This document shows positions 20,371-28,744 of a stretch of 30,597 nucleotides of DNA, piece by piece. This stretch comes from Sphaerosporella brunnea (lineage: Eukaryota; Ascomycota; Pezizomycetes; Pezizales; Pyronemataceae): contig VXIS01000443.1 in NCBI GenBank assembly GCA_008704415.1, forward strand, positions 1 through 30,597, given 5' to 3'. The position numbers were made by a program, and so were the translations under genes. The number at the start of each line of letters is the position of its first letter. The stretch's first letter is position 1. The notes beneath the pieces were generated by a model. The model worked only from the letters and a program-made list of their open reading frames with translations. It did not search any database and had not been told where the DNA came from.

Positions 20371-20881
20371 TGTCACGGCGCAAGTTGGATGGAGTCTTCC
20401 GACTAAGCTACCGGCTTTTACTCTCAATGGAATCGGCTGGAACTCTCAGATCTAATACTTCAAAGGATGCTGATTCATTTGCTGCTCTCAGATTTATTCC
20501 CCCGTGGATGGTTGTCATGTGGTGAGGTTCGGAAGTGGGGGTTGTTTGTGGTGTCGTGATGAGGCTCTGTAGGGAGGCTCGGTGGGATGGCTCCGAGCCG
20601 AGGTTATGTTCGGCTACCAAGTGGTGCGGCGCACCGCGCTCACGTGATTGCTATAAGGGGCCTTCGCTTCCGCTTTGTTGTTTGTTTTCCTTTCCTCTTT
20701 ACTGAACCTTCGTATGTCAATCTGAGTACCTTCGTTCCAATCTGAATCCTGACCGTGCGCGTTGCGCCTCTTGTCCTACCTCTTGTCCTGCCTTTGGATC
20801 TTGTTCCAGCTCTCGTTCTTGCCCCCTCTGTACGCAAGTACCTTGGGCCCCTCCAGTCTGTTCTCGACCCTCTCCGTTACA
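20371..20881 (+). repeat. 3' LTR of the outer chromovirus (511 bp)
   Basis: Starts tgtcacggcg and ends ccgttaca. TATA box at about 20650-20657 (ctataagg). Its R start actgaacct at 20701-20709 matches the primer site. It has a longer U3 than the 5' LTR and a 12-bp tandem duplication. It diverges visibly from the 5' LTR by scattered substitutions. Confidence 0.88.
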
Positions 20882-21552
20882 TTGTGCATCACAGAGAAGC
20901 TGGTCCGGATTGCTGAGGTCCTGCTTTGAGTTTCTTTCTATCCCGAACTCATTCCTTCGGCAAATCCTACCTCCCGATCTTGATATCCCGCTGCCGGCCC
21001 CTATCAACACATCACAGCCTATCAACCATAGGCCACCACCTAGTTTCAACCCTTCCAATCAATGAAACAGAAGCCGTCACGTCCAGGACCCCGCTTTAGC
21101 ATGTAGGGGCGCCGTGCGGGGAACGTTCAGCTGGCAAGCTGGCCATCATCGCTGCATGAATATATTGTGTTCCCACGAATATGATATAAACTCGATGCAG
21201 AACGTTTTGCTTTTGTACGTGCGGAGAAGAGCAGCATTCGTAAAAAAGGGTATCTAGTGAAAATGCCACCCACATGGAACTGATGGCTATTCGGAGTGAT
21301 TTTCTACACAGCTACTTGTCTTGACTTGGTAATTAACCACTCGAGTACTCGGTTACAAAAAGCAGCAGTGTGGCACACGAGGAGAAAGCGATTTCAAAAA
21401 TAGTGCAAGCCATCCACTGGGAGGCAAATGTATGCAGATACGTAGGTAGATAAGTAATACTTAAAGGCGGAGCACTCCGAAACCACAAATCCACGATCGG
21501 CCCTTTCTTGTTTAGCAAGCTGCGGGGAAGTAGCGCTTAACTTTAAGCAGTT
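20882..21552. other. intergenic, no gene supported
   Basis: The right flank of the outer element. AT-richer than its surroundings, with short frames only. No repeat or RNA gene recognised. Confidence 0.4.
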
Positions 21553-21939
21553 TTGTGCGCATTGCCAAGCCTACAGAATCCGACAACCAACTTCGGCCCT
21601 TGGTCTCGTCGCTGCATGATGCTTGGCAATGTGGATTATACTACGCACATTTGGCGGTTGTGGGACTTTGAGACGAACACGGGACTCTTACACGGTCGGC
21701 CGTTTCAGTGGTCCGATGTAAAATGGGAAGAGAATGTCAATGCCTGCACTGCTGACGACTTGGAGCCTGAAGAGCTCGTCTTTCCTGATAAGTATTACCA
21801 AGATCCTCCGCCGAGTGAACCTCAGGCTGCCAGTTTGACTCTGCCCGGCGCCGAGACTCCGTGCCACAGGGACTCCATCAGCCCGCACGTTGAGCTTTCC
21901 TCCATGCCAGCATTGATATCTCACACTGTGCAGGAGTAA
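21553..21939 (+). pseudogene. Copia Pol fragment (region after integrase)
   Basis: A 128-codon open frame. THIWRLWDFETNTGLLHGRP followed by FQWSDVKWEENVNA resembles the SH3-like segment that follows integrase in fungal Copia polyproteins, where IWRLWD and SDVVFDE-type motifs are typical. The acidic and Pro-rich part after it (DDLEPEELVFPDKYYQDPPP) fits the linker toward reverse transcriptase. Neither integrase core nor RT is found beside it, so it is an isolated relic. The start ATG is arbitrary. It is not clearly linked to the Copia element at 1-1061, which is on the other strand. Confidence 0.5.
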
Positions 21940-22111
21940 ACTCACAAACACCATCACTATCACTAAACATGATGCTGTTTATCGGGCCAGCATCCCAAGC
22001 TTGCAACTTCACTATCTACTTAGATAGGGGCAAATCTTGCACCTAACATCTAAGTGGATCGTGGCATGCTGGATTGCCGCACGGCGCTAGCGGCATCGCT
22101 TTCTGCATTCT

Positions 22112-22739
22112 TGAAAGGCTCTGTTCTTGAACCTGTACGCCAGGCGATCCAGAAGTCCAGACACTGTGAGCTTGCAGGGAGGGGCTGTAATGTATGGGAC
22201 AAGGAACCGACACCGAGTGCGCTCTCGAAAGCCTCTTTTCTTCTTGAATTTGTACGCCAGGCGATCCAGAAGTCCAGATACTGTGAGATTGCACGCAGGA
22301 GATGTAATGGACTAGGAACCGACACCCGAGTGCGCTCTCGAAAGCCTCTTTTCTTCTGGAACCTGTACGCCAGGCGATCCAGAAGTCCAGATACTGTGAG
22401 ATTGCAGGCAGGGGCTGTAATGTATGGGACGAGGAACCGACACCCCAATGCGCTCTCGAAATCCTCTGTGGAACCGACACCCGAGTGCGCTCTCGAAAGC
22501 CTCTTTTCTTCTTGAACCTGTACGCCAGGCGATCCAGAAGTCCAGATACTGTGAGATTGCAGGCAGCGGCTGTAATGTATGGGACAAGGAACCGACACCC
22601 GAGTGCGCTCTCGAAAGCCTCTGTTCTTCTTGAACCTGTACGCCAAGCGATTGAGAAGTCCAGATACCGTGAGATTGCAGGCAGGAGATGTAATGAACGA
22701 GGAACCGACACGCGAGTGCGCTGTTGAAAGCCTCTGTTC
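22112..22739. repeat. minisatellite, about 118-bp unit, five copies plus one partial
   Basis: The unit runs from gaaagcctctgttcttcttg through cgccaggcgatccagaag and gaggaaccgacacccgagtg to gcgctctc. The anchor tgtacgcca recurs at spacings of 117, 113, 155 and 118 bp. The longer step contains an extra partial unit of about 37 bp (near 22458-22494). Copies are highly similar, so the array is fairly recent. Long frames on both strands run through it, but the period is not a multiple of three, so they do not encode a peptide repeat in one frame. Confidence 0.88.
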
Positions 22740-23142
22740 GGGCCGCACAATGAATGCTACGCCTTCACGATTGACCTCCGGTGTGACAAATCGTACAAGA
22801 GTCACTTTTTGCACAACCTTCGTCCCTATCGTGGCAGCAGAGGGAGCATCGCCTATGAACAGTGCGAGTCAGTACGGTTGGAGGATGCAAAGGAGCAGGG
22901 GCTGGATGCTTACCGTCACTCTGATCCTCAACGACCTCTTACCTAAGGCCACGTCCTGGGTCCTGTCGGAGCCGGCGAGGAGCCGAGTTTTGGGCGGCAA
23001 AGCAAGCATTCCTACACACGGTGCGAGTCAGTATGGTTACGACGATGCAACAGAGCAGGGTGTGGATGCTTATCATGAGCTGAGTGCTTTGGTTGATCCT
23101 CAACCAGCTCTGGGAGCCACCTTCGGAATCCTGCCGGACCGG
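22739..23142 (+). repeat. coding-like repeat dimer 1 (modules A and B)
   Basis: A leader block (22739-22843) is followed by module A (22844-22941) and module B (23005-23142), which start 161 bp apart. Module B translates as an open peptide containing THGASQYGYDDATEQGVDAY followed by HELSALVDPQPALGATFGIL, ending at a TAG. Module A encodes the same peptide but loses frame at one missing base between SQYG and EDAKEQGLDAY. The whole dimer recurs at 23600-23996. Because the peptide is better preserved than its frame, I infer decay of a former coding sequence of unknown family. Confidence 0.55.
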
Positions 23143-23199
23143 TAGAGCAGTCGAGATTTGACCAAGTGGAGCCAAGAGCCGAGATTCGAGTAGAGATTC

Positions 23200-23622
23200 G
23201 GCAAGATATTGAGATTCGGGCCAACAGCGGAGAGACTAGATTGATATCGATCATAGCCGTGGAGAGGTAGTCGAAACGCGCGATTGGAGCCCAAAACGGA
23301 GAGTCGAGGGTGAAATCGATCGTATAGTCGTGGAGTAGTCGAAACACCGCGATTCGGGCCGCACAGCCCAATGAACGCCGCTCCATCACGGTTCAACTCT
23401 CAGAAACAGCGCAGTTGGACTTTGCGGTCTCAACGACGCACAATGGTCTCCACTACCGTCAACGATTCTGCATCAGAGAATCGGAGGGAGTATCTTCGTG
23501 ACTTAGCAAGGAACATCGAGGAGGACAGAGCCGAAAGCGGAGGAGAGTCGAGCGTGAAATCGATTGTATAGCCGTGGAGTAGTCGAAACGCCGCGATTCA
23601 TGGCGCACAGCACAACGAACGA
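23200..23622. repeat. spacer repeats between the two dimers
   Basis: Three copies of a block like gtggagtagtcgaaac preceded by gagagtcgag and gaaatcgat: near 23210-23290, 23296-23362 and 23538-23612. The second and third are each followed by a leader block with cgcacag...aatgaac/acgaac and ccatcacg, as found before module A. The middle leader copy (about 23357-23420) is not followed by a QYGY module. Confidence 0.6.
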
Positions 23623-23996
23623 CACGCCATCACGATTCAACTCCACTGAAAAAATGGCCAAGGGTCATTTTTTGCACAACATTCGTTTCCTATCGGAGGG
23701 AGCATTGCCTACTCACGGTACAAATCAGTATGGCTACAAGGATGCGAATGGGCAACATGTGGAGGCTTACCATGACTCGGGACCCATGAGATAAGTGTTT
23801 CGATTGATCCTCAACGACCTCCATGGAGTCACGTTCGGAATCCTGTTGGAGCGGCAGAGGAAGCATTCCTACTCACAGTGTCAGTCAGTATGGTTACGAC
23901 GATGCAAGAGAGCAGGGTGTGGATGCTTACCATGAGCTGAGTGCTTTGGTTGATCCTCAACCAGCTCTGGGAGCCGCCTTCGGGATCCTTCCGGAG
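23600..23996 (+). repeat. coding-like repeat dimer 2 (modules C and D)
   Basis: Leader block, then module C (23701-23850) and module D (23862-23996), again exactly 161 bp apart. Module C carries THGTNQYGYKDANGQHVEAY and stops shortly after. Module D carries SQYGYDDAREQGVDAY followed by HELSALVDPQPALGAAFGIL and is nearly identical to B. Translation of D runs on into the retroelement protease fragment at 24012. Function unknown; no database family recognised. Confidence 0.55.
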
Positions 23997-24011
23997 GAGC
24001 CGAGATCCAAG

Positions 24012-24143
24012 CGGTTTTGCTTTTATCGACGAAGAATTTGCCCGCCAACATCATTTCCCCCAGTATGCACTACGCGTTCCTCGTGCCCTCAAGGTTATAG
24101 ACGGTAGACCTATCTCGTCAGGAGACATCACCCACATTGTTAG
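24012..24143 (+). pseudogene. 132-bp fragment of outer-family protease
   Basis: Translates to GFAFIDEEFARQHHFPQYAL then RVPRALKVIDGRPISSGDIT, matching the outer element's protease at 9147-9281 with mostly silent differences. It begins just after the catalytic LIDCGAT motif and ends abruptly at both sides. No LTR or other Pol sequence accompanies it, so it is a short shard captured by recombination or a filler event, fused to module D upstream. Confidence 0.85.
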
Positions 24144-24154
24144 GCACTGTAATG

Positions 24155-24440
24155 CCGGGCACGACCAGAGTTTGTCCGAAAGGATCCATTGGGTGTCCGC
24201 ATGCAGCCTAGCTAGACTAGGCTGGACTATGGCAGACTGTCTGCCGGCTTATTGATATTATCTCACGCGTCAACTGCGAGGATCCATCTGGTACGGGTGG
24301 CGTGAAATACCAATTGGAGTGGCGAGCAGCGTCAAAAGCGGTTCCAAATGAGAACCGAATCAGCGGAAGGCCGAATGAAAAGCGATGGATACCAATTGGG
24401 GTGGCTAGCGGCTCTAAAATTAATGCCGACCGAATCAGTC
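24155..24440. repeat. dispersed mosaic repeat, copy 1
   Basis: Contains three blocks shared with 26938-27250: gaccagagtttg (near 24170), ttattgat...tctcacgcgtcaactgcg (24250-24277) and gaaataccaattggagtggc with its continuation (24302-24365). The last block is partly duplicated in tandem at 24388-24438. Block order differs between the two copies. No coding function is evident. Confidence 0.65.
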
Positions 24441-24599
24441 TCATTCGCCCAGAAACAATCTCGATGGACCATTACCTACTCTTGCTCGCTCGCTCCACCT
24501 GACTTTGCTGAGGTATGTTTGCGCGTTCCTTGTGATTGATATAGGTAGCCGCGGGGCGATGAAGCTCAGCCAGGGTTGGCCGGCCGAATAGCCCGTGGG

Positions 24600-25368
24600 C
24601 TTTCAGCCACATCAGCCTCTTTTCCGCTCCCCATGGCCGGGCTTTCCTGCTTCCAGATATCCGGAAGGTCAAGGGAAGAATGTGTGAGCCGAGAAAAAGG
24701 CATGAACGGATCATTGTCATAGCTGTAACCCATCGCCCATCAACATCAGTTTATTTCATCAGGAAAGTTGGGAATAGCGGGGAAGAAGTCTTGCTAGGCT
24801 GAGATGACAACAAAAGAAGGGGGGCTGGTGGGATGAAGCCTGATTAAAACCTTACTTTTTGTACGTAACGATGAAGTGCCTATCGCATCAATCGAAAAAT
24901 GAGCAGGGGACCGCATAGCAAGTTCGCGAGAAGCGAAGAGACCCACCGCGACGAACAAAGGTCAGTAAACACTGAAGGGGAGGGGCAGCCAGGACCTAGA
25001 AATCTCCCCGTCCTCAAACCAAACCGAACATCGGCGCCCTCGTTCCGGCATGCAGCTCAAGGTCGCGAGCTCTGATCGACGCCAAAAAGGTAAACCTGGA
25101 AGTCGGCGAGAAGGAAAGTATGTGGAAAGAAGAGGGTAAACCCTCTTGTCGCCGAATGGCGTTGAAGTTGTGATGGTGATGGTGATGGTGATGATGGTAG
25201 CAGGATAACGATGGGGCGAGGTAAGCAAAGAAGGAAGAAGAGAAGCGCCAGCAGCTTCACTATTCTTGGCTCTAAATACGCCATAAATACGTCCACGTCG
25301 GGGCTGTGGTCTTCAAGCCGCACGGGAATGCCCCGTGAACTGTTGGTTCACGGTGGGTCACTGGATAC
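24600..25368 (-). repeat. minus-strand transcription-unit-like module 1
   Basis: One of four diverged same-orientation copies. Shared landmarks, plus coordinates: caacatcagtttattt at 24740, gtcgccgaatggcg at 25148, agcaggataacgatggggcg at 25199, a TATTTA-type box (minus) at 25271-25280, and ccccgtgaactgttggttca at 25331. On the minus strand this reads promoter, CT-rich leader, then exon-like sequence. An ATG-led frame with a hydrophobic start (KLLALLFFLLCLPRPIVILL) lies at 25283-25057, but it is not conserved in all copies, so coding is uncertain. Its upstream end is interrupted by the MITE at 25369. Confidence 0.55.
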
Positions 25369-25831
25369 CAGTGTTCTCAACAGCCAGCCAGCCCGGCCGG
25401 CTGCGTTGGGCGGATGTGGGCTGATCAAACAGCCCGGCTGGCTGTTTGGGCTGATCAAAAAGCCCGCCCGGCTGTTTGGGCTGCAGCCCACAATGACGAC
25501 AAATACGACCACCGTGATGTAAACTACTGCTATGAAATGAAAAGTACATAAAGATGTTCGCCGTGTAAAATGATGACGAGGAGGAGATCACTAGATAGGA
25601 GTTTAGTATAACATCACAGATCTTGATAAGTCTATCGGCGCCGATTGAACCCCGCCACTTGCAGTGGCCGGTCTTCACCGGAGATCACTCAAAGCTCTGG
25701 CAGCCGGGCTGGCCCGAAAGCAGGCTGGGCCGTTTGGGCTGATGCAAAAAGCCCGCCGGGCTGGCTGCTTAAAGCAGCCGGCCCAGCCCGCCCGGCTGTT
25801 TGGGCTGGCTACTGAGAACACTGCTGGATAC
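25361..25831. mobile_element. hAT-type MITE (455 bp) with 8-bp target duplication
   Basis: The element proper is 25369-25823. It starts cagtgttctcaacagccagc and ends ggctggctactgagaacactg, giving terminal inverted repeats of about 21 bp with 19 matches. It is flanked by a perfect 8-bp direct repeat ctggatac (25361-25368 and 25824-25831). CAGTG-type ends with 8-bp duplications define the hAT superfamily. Subterminal regions hold repeated motifs such as agcccggctggctgtttggg, likely transposase-binding sites. No transposase is encoded, so it needs an autonomous partner in trans. Module 4 (30038-30053, actcactggaaagc) shows the related uninterrupted site. Confidence 0.88.
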
Positions 25832-26937
25832 GCACTGCAGCTTACAGAAATGCATGGCCTTGCAACACGTACTAAGTACAGCTAGTTTAGGAACCCGCAG
25901 GGCATATACACATCCCCGGCCTCATTATATCAAACAAAGCACGTCCACCAGCAAGCTCTGCCTACGGACCCCGCACTGTTCTGGTCAAGCTTAGGGTATT
26001 ATATTCAACCGAGCAATGAGCATACTCCAAGGTCTGCCCGGGGTGGAAGCCGGAAGTGTGAGCTGGACCGTTTCCGCCGAAACAATGGACGGCAAGCCGA
26101 TCAGCCGGAAGAGGAGGCCGCGCCAGAAAACACTCAAGAAGGAGGAGAGCGGCGTCCGAGGCAAAACGCTGAGCCGGTCCCAGGAAGTCTTGGTTTCGGC
26201 CCTGCTTCCCCGACCTCAAATGGAACCAAAGTTCGACGCTCTCTATTCCGTGCGGACCAGTAAACAGAACGCAAATGCTTTGGCCAAACGCTCTATAAGA
26301 GAGAAATTTCCTGTACATAGAACAATAATAGTCGCTTTATTTCCTTTCTATCTCTGACAAGATCTGCTTAGATTACTTAAGTACACATGATGAAAGCGGC
26401 GTCAAACCTAGATCTTTGGAACCATAAAAATCACCAGCCAGCAATTGTGCAAGATCTAGAAACCCGGTAGTGTTCCGTTAGATATTCAGCTGGGTACTCC
26501 AATATGACTAGCGCAAGACAAAGTTATCCTCAACCGCGGGATCCTGCTCCCTATCGGAGGCTTCACTGTCGTATCCAGATCCATGCGCAAACTAGCGCTT
26601 TCTAGACGCCGTGTTCGGCGTAGGGCTTGGCTTGGGAGTCGGGGTGGGGGGGGCGCCCATAGTAGGGTCAAGGTTGAGCTTAAGCTCACAAACAAACAAC
26701 GCTGGCGCCCACCAGCTTTTTGTACACTGCCCGTCCAGAGGATCGGGCCGACGTGGATCTGTCTAGCACCCCCCCAACACCAATGTTTTTCGCCTAGTGA
26801 GCTTCGAAGGCCACTTTGACACCGCATTTCCATCTCCACAAAGGAAATCTGTATTTTCAAACCGTACCAGCATCAATTGAATGTTTCCAGCTGTGGTTTC
26901 CAGCATTGACCCCCCTCTCCTCCCCACCGCTCACCGT
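25832..26937. other. mostly intergenic; one weak open frame
   Basis: Holds the frame at 26016-26357 and an overlapping minus frame. The rest (26360-26937) has several short frames and a G-tract at 26642-26652, with no recognised motif. Confidence 0.35.
26016..26357 (+). CDS. hypothetical basic protein (113 aa), doubtful
   Basis: An ATG-led frame of 113 codons with a strongly basic segment (ISRKRRPRQKTLKKEE, residues about 28-44) that could act as a nuclear or nucleic-acid-binding signal. There is no signal peptide or transmembrane segment, no recognised domain and no visible intron. A minus-strand frame of similar length (25962-26318) covers the same DNA, so one of the two is a shadow and both may be. 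Confidence 0.2.
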   Translation: MSILQGLPGVEAGSVSWTVSAETMDGKPISRKRRPRQKTLKKEESGVRGKTLSRSQEVLVSALLPRPQMEPKFDALYSVRTSKQNANALAKRSIREKFPVHRTIIVALFPFYL

Positions 26938-27250
26938 AAAGTCGGGCATGACCAGAGTTTGCCCGGAAGGCCGAATTAGGAGCGAAGGATCCCTTGGGTA
27001 CGGGTGACGCGAAATACCAATTGGAGTGGCGAGCAGCGTCAAAAGCGGTTCCAATTGAGAACCGAATCAGTAGAAAAAATTCCGACTTTTCTGCTGACAT
27101 AATAGTCAGTTCAGGTTGTGACCGTTGTGTGCAATGGCAATTCAAGACTCACGTACTCTAGCACATGTGCTTTTCACCCACTCCCGTCCCCGCCGGAATC
27201 CCGCCTGCCGCCTTATTGATGTGATCTCATGCGTCAACTGCGGCATTCTT
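26938..27250. repeat. dispersed mosaic repeat, copy 2
   Basis: Shares the gcatgaccagagtttgc block (26946), the gaaataccaattggagtggc block (27010-27070) and the ttattgatgtgatctcatgc block (27213) with copy 1 at 24155-24440, in a different order. It lies to the left of module 2, as copy 1 does with module 1, so it may belong to the larger duplicated unit. Confidence 0.65.
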
Positions 27251-27345
27251 GAATACCAGAACAAATGGAAAGGTATAAATGTAAAGGGCAAAGGAAAGAA
27301 ACAAGCCCGAAACAACACAAACCTGCCATGGCCACCAGGGCCGGT

Positions 27346-27603
27346 TCACTCATCCTCCTCGAACTTCTCCCTCTGCGACGACTCGTAGTCGTCGTCATCG
27401 TCCTCTTCCTCTTCGAGCTTCCCCCCCTGCGACGACTCGTAGTCGTCGTCATCGTCCTCTTCCTCATCCTCCTCGAACTTCCCCCCCTGTGACGACTCGT
27501 AGTCGTCGTCATCGTCCTCTTCCTCCTCGAAATTCTCCCCCTGCGACGACTCGTAGTCGTCGTCATCGTCCTCCTCCTCCTCATCTCGAGCGACCGCCAC
27601 CAT
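27346..27603 (-). CDS. acidic repeat protein segment (85 codons)
   Basis: On the minus strand the frame from 27603 contains four repeats of a unit like DDDDDYESSQGGKFEE, each preceded by Glu runs, and ends EKFEEDE at a TGA. The unit spacing of 54, 60 and 54 bp keeps the frame in every copy. The ATG may be internal: this could be the terminal exon of a longer minus-strand gene that starts in module 2. Its acidic C-terminal character parallels the acidic tails at 28270-28350 and 28553-28633. Such tails occur in chaperones and chromatin proteins, but no function can be assigned. Confidence 0.45.
   Translation of the reverse strand: MVAVARDEEEEDDDDDYESSQGENFEEEEDDDDDYESSQGGKFEEDEEEDDDDDYESSQGGKLEEEEDDDDDYESSQREKFEEDE
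27357..27590. repeat. 54/60-bp hairpin-bearing minisatellite
   Basis: Four units. Each contains cgacgact-cgt-agtcgtcg, an 8-bp stem with a 3-nt loop, starting at 27376, 27430, 27490 (first base changed) and 27544. Length differences between units are multiples of three. This is the DNA behind the acidic repeat frame on the minus strand. Confidence 0.85.
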
Positions 27604-27809
27604 TTGGCCGACCCTGGTATCCCTAGAAACCGCAGGATATCCAGGGTAGCGGCCATGGTTGGCCAGCCAAAGGGTTCTCGTAGGTAAGCGCCCAAGGTTG
27701 AAGAACCTCCCGGAGGTATTTCACTTCCTGCGGTCCATCAGCTTGCGAAGCGGCCAGCAGTGTGGCGATGACGAGTCACCTCCTGATGGTCGTCGGTGAA
27801 TGAGGCGGC

Positions 27810-28250
27810 TTTCCGAGCAAGCCTGTTGGAGCCTTCGGCCACTCCTTCGGCTGGCAGCCTTGTTGTCACTCCGCATGGCCGTGCCCAGACGTCTTCTTGT
27901 TTTCCGATATTCCAAGGTGCTTCCGTGCCGGTAGGTAGATGCCGGCAGCTAAACTCACCAACATAAGCTTGTTTCATAAAGAAGCTGTGGCGGGAACAAC
28001 CACAGAAGGGGATGAAGATACTTACTGTTTATGAGATGGACCGCGCAGAAAAGTTGTCCATTGGCAGCCACCATCGTCCCTGCAGCAAGTTCACTGCTCG
28101 CTACTGGGAAAGGGACTATAGAAGTGGGCATGAAGGAAAAGAGGAGGAGAAACCGCTGTATCACCAATTGGCGTTGGTGTTAGTTGTAGTGATGGTGGGC
28201 GAGGTAACGAAGGAAGAAAGAGGAGAAGAAGAGCAGTTCAAATACGGCGA
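27810..28250 (-). repeat. minus-strand transcription-unit-like module 2
   Basis: Landmarks, plus coordinates: caacataagcttgtttcat at 27959, gaagatacttac at 28014-28025 (a GTAAGTATC donor on the minus strand), aaaccgctgtatcaccaatt at 28150, ggcgaggtaacgaaggaag at 28198, and caaatacg at 28239 (minus TATTTG box). A minus frame from 28167 starts MVIQRFLLLFSFMPTSIVPF, which looks like a secretion signal, and runs into the donor. A 41-nt intron to a CAG at 27985 is possible but leads to an early stop, so the gene model is not resolved. Confidence 0.55.
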
Positions 28251-28460
28251 GGATTGTAATGGCGTCCGATTACGCCAGATCGGAGGACGTGACACTCTCA
28301 TCAGTGTCCTCCCAGTCTTCTTCATTGTCTTCATCGTGCGGGGGCGGACCCTGCAAAGATTAACATCAGCGCTATTTTCACAATCCCTTGGAGAAACATA
28401 CCCTGCGCAGAACCACGGCCAAAAACTTCTCGTTCCACCTGCTGAAAGCACTTCGGAACC
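28246..28460. repeat. 215-bp direct repeat, copy 1
   Basis: Aligns with 28529-28744 at well over 90% identity by eye. Both start ggcgaggattgtaatgg and end cttcggaacc. The repeat carries the end of a small two-exon minus-strand gene. Copy 1 abuts the promoter end of module 2. Confidence 0.9.
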
Positions 28461-28473
28461 TGCGAACGATCAT
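28270..28473 (-). CDS. small acidic-tailed protein, two exons (copy 1, possibly truncated)
   Basis: Minus strand: exon 1 28473-28402, a 51-nt intron 28401-28351 (GTATGT...GCTGAT...TTTGCAG), exon 2 28350-28270 with a TAA. The 50-residue product has a basic first half (RRFRSAFSRWNEKFLAVVLR) and an acidic tail (HDEDNEEDWEDTDESVTSSD). The intron keeps the frame. The ATG at 28473 sits just upstream of the point where homology to copy 2 ends, so the true 5' part may be missing and CGCAG there could instead be an acceptor. No family recognised. Confidence 0.5.
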
Positions 28474-28528
28474 GACAGGCCCCCCTGCTCATCCCTCCCT
28501 CGATGCTGCCGAAACGTTGCGACCAAAG

Positions 28529-28744
28529 GGCGAGGATTGTAATGGAACCCGATTATGCCAGATCGGAGGACGTGACACTCTCATCAGTGTCCTCCCAGTC
28601 TTCTTCGTTATCTTCATCGTGAGGGAGCGGATCCTGCAAAGATTAACATCAGCGCTATTTTCACAATCCCTTGGAGAAACATACCCTCCGCAGAACCACG
28701 GTCAAAAACTTCTCGGTCCACCTGCTGAAAGGACTTCGGAACCT
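28529..28744. repeat. 216-bp direct repeat, copy 2
   Basis: The partner of 28246-28460, starting 283 bp further on. The intron segment is identical between copies. The exon segments carry about ten substitutions. Confidence 0.9.

Larger units (their letters stand above)
7285..20881 (+). mobile_element. outer Ty3/Gypsy chromovirus, interrupted by a second chromovirus
   Basis: This is an LTR retrotransposon with the order LTR, primer site, gag, pol (protease, reverse transcriptase, RNase H, integrase, chromodomain), polypurine tract, LTR. RNase H is split at 10722/18564 by the inner element. The two LTRs end in the same way (TGTCAC...GTTACA) but differ in length (337 versus 511 bp) and by roughly a tenth of positions in R-U5 by eye. 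The 5-bp flanks differ (ccctc and ttgtg), so there is no target duplication. One nonsense codon breaks pol. The chromodomain and the separate gag frame place it among fungal chromoviruses of the MAGGY/Pyret/Tf1 type. Confidence 0.92.

Noticed and set aside
22112..22739. Array resembling a CRISPR
   Set aside because: Units are contiguous 118-bp repeats without unique spacers, and the context is eukaryotic.
22043..22814. Long minus-strand frames (235-254 codons) across the minisatellite
   Set aside because: The repeat period is not a multiple of three, frames exist on both strands, and no start context or splice support is present.
25165..25200. gatggt microsatellite as a separate feature
   Set aside because: A short run within module 1's leader; not informative on its own.
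27265..27492. Plus-strand frame through the hairpin minisatellite (Leu/Val-rich)
   Set aside because: Complement of the acidic repeat; the Glu/Asp reading keeps all four units in frame and resembles the neighbouring acidic tails.
28012..28542. 176-codon plus-strand frame across module 2 and repeat copy 1
   Set aside because: The minus strand of the same DNA has a frame-preserving intron and a frame conserved in both repeat copies, so the plus frame is taken as a shadow.
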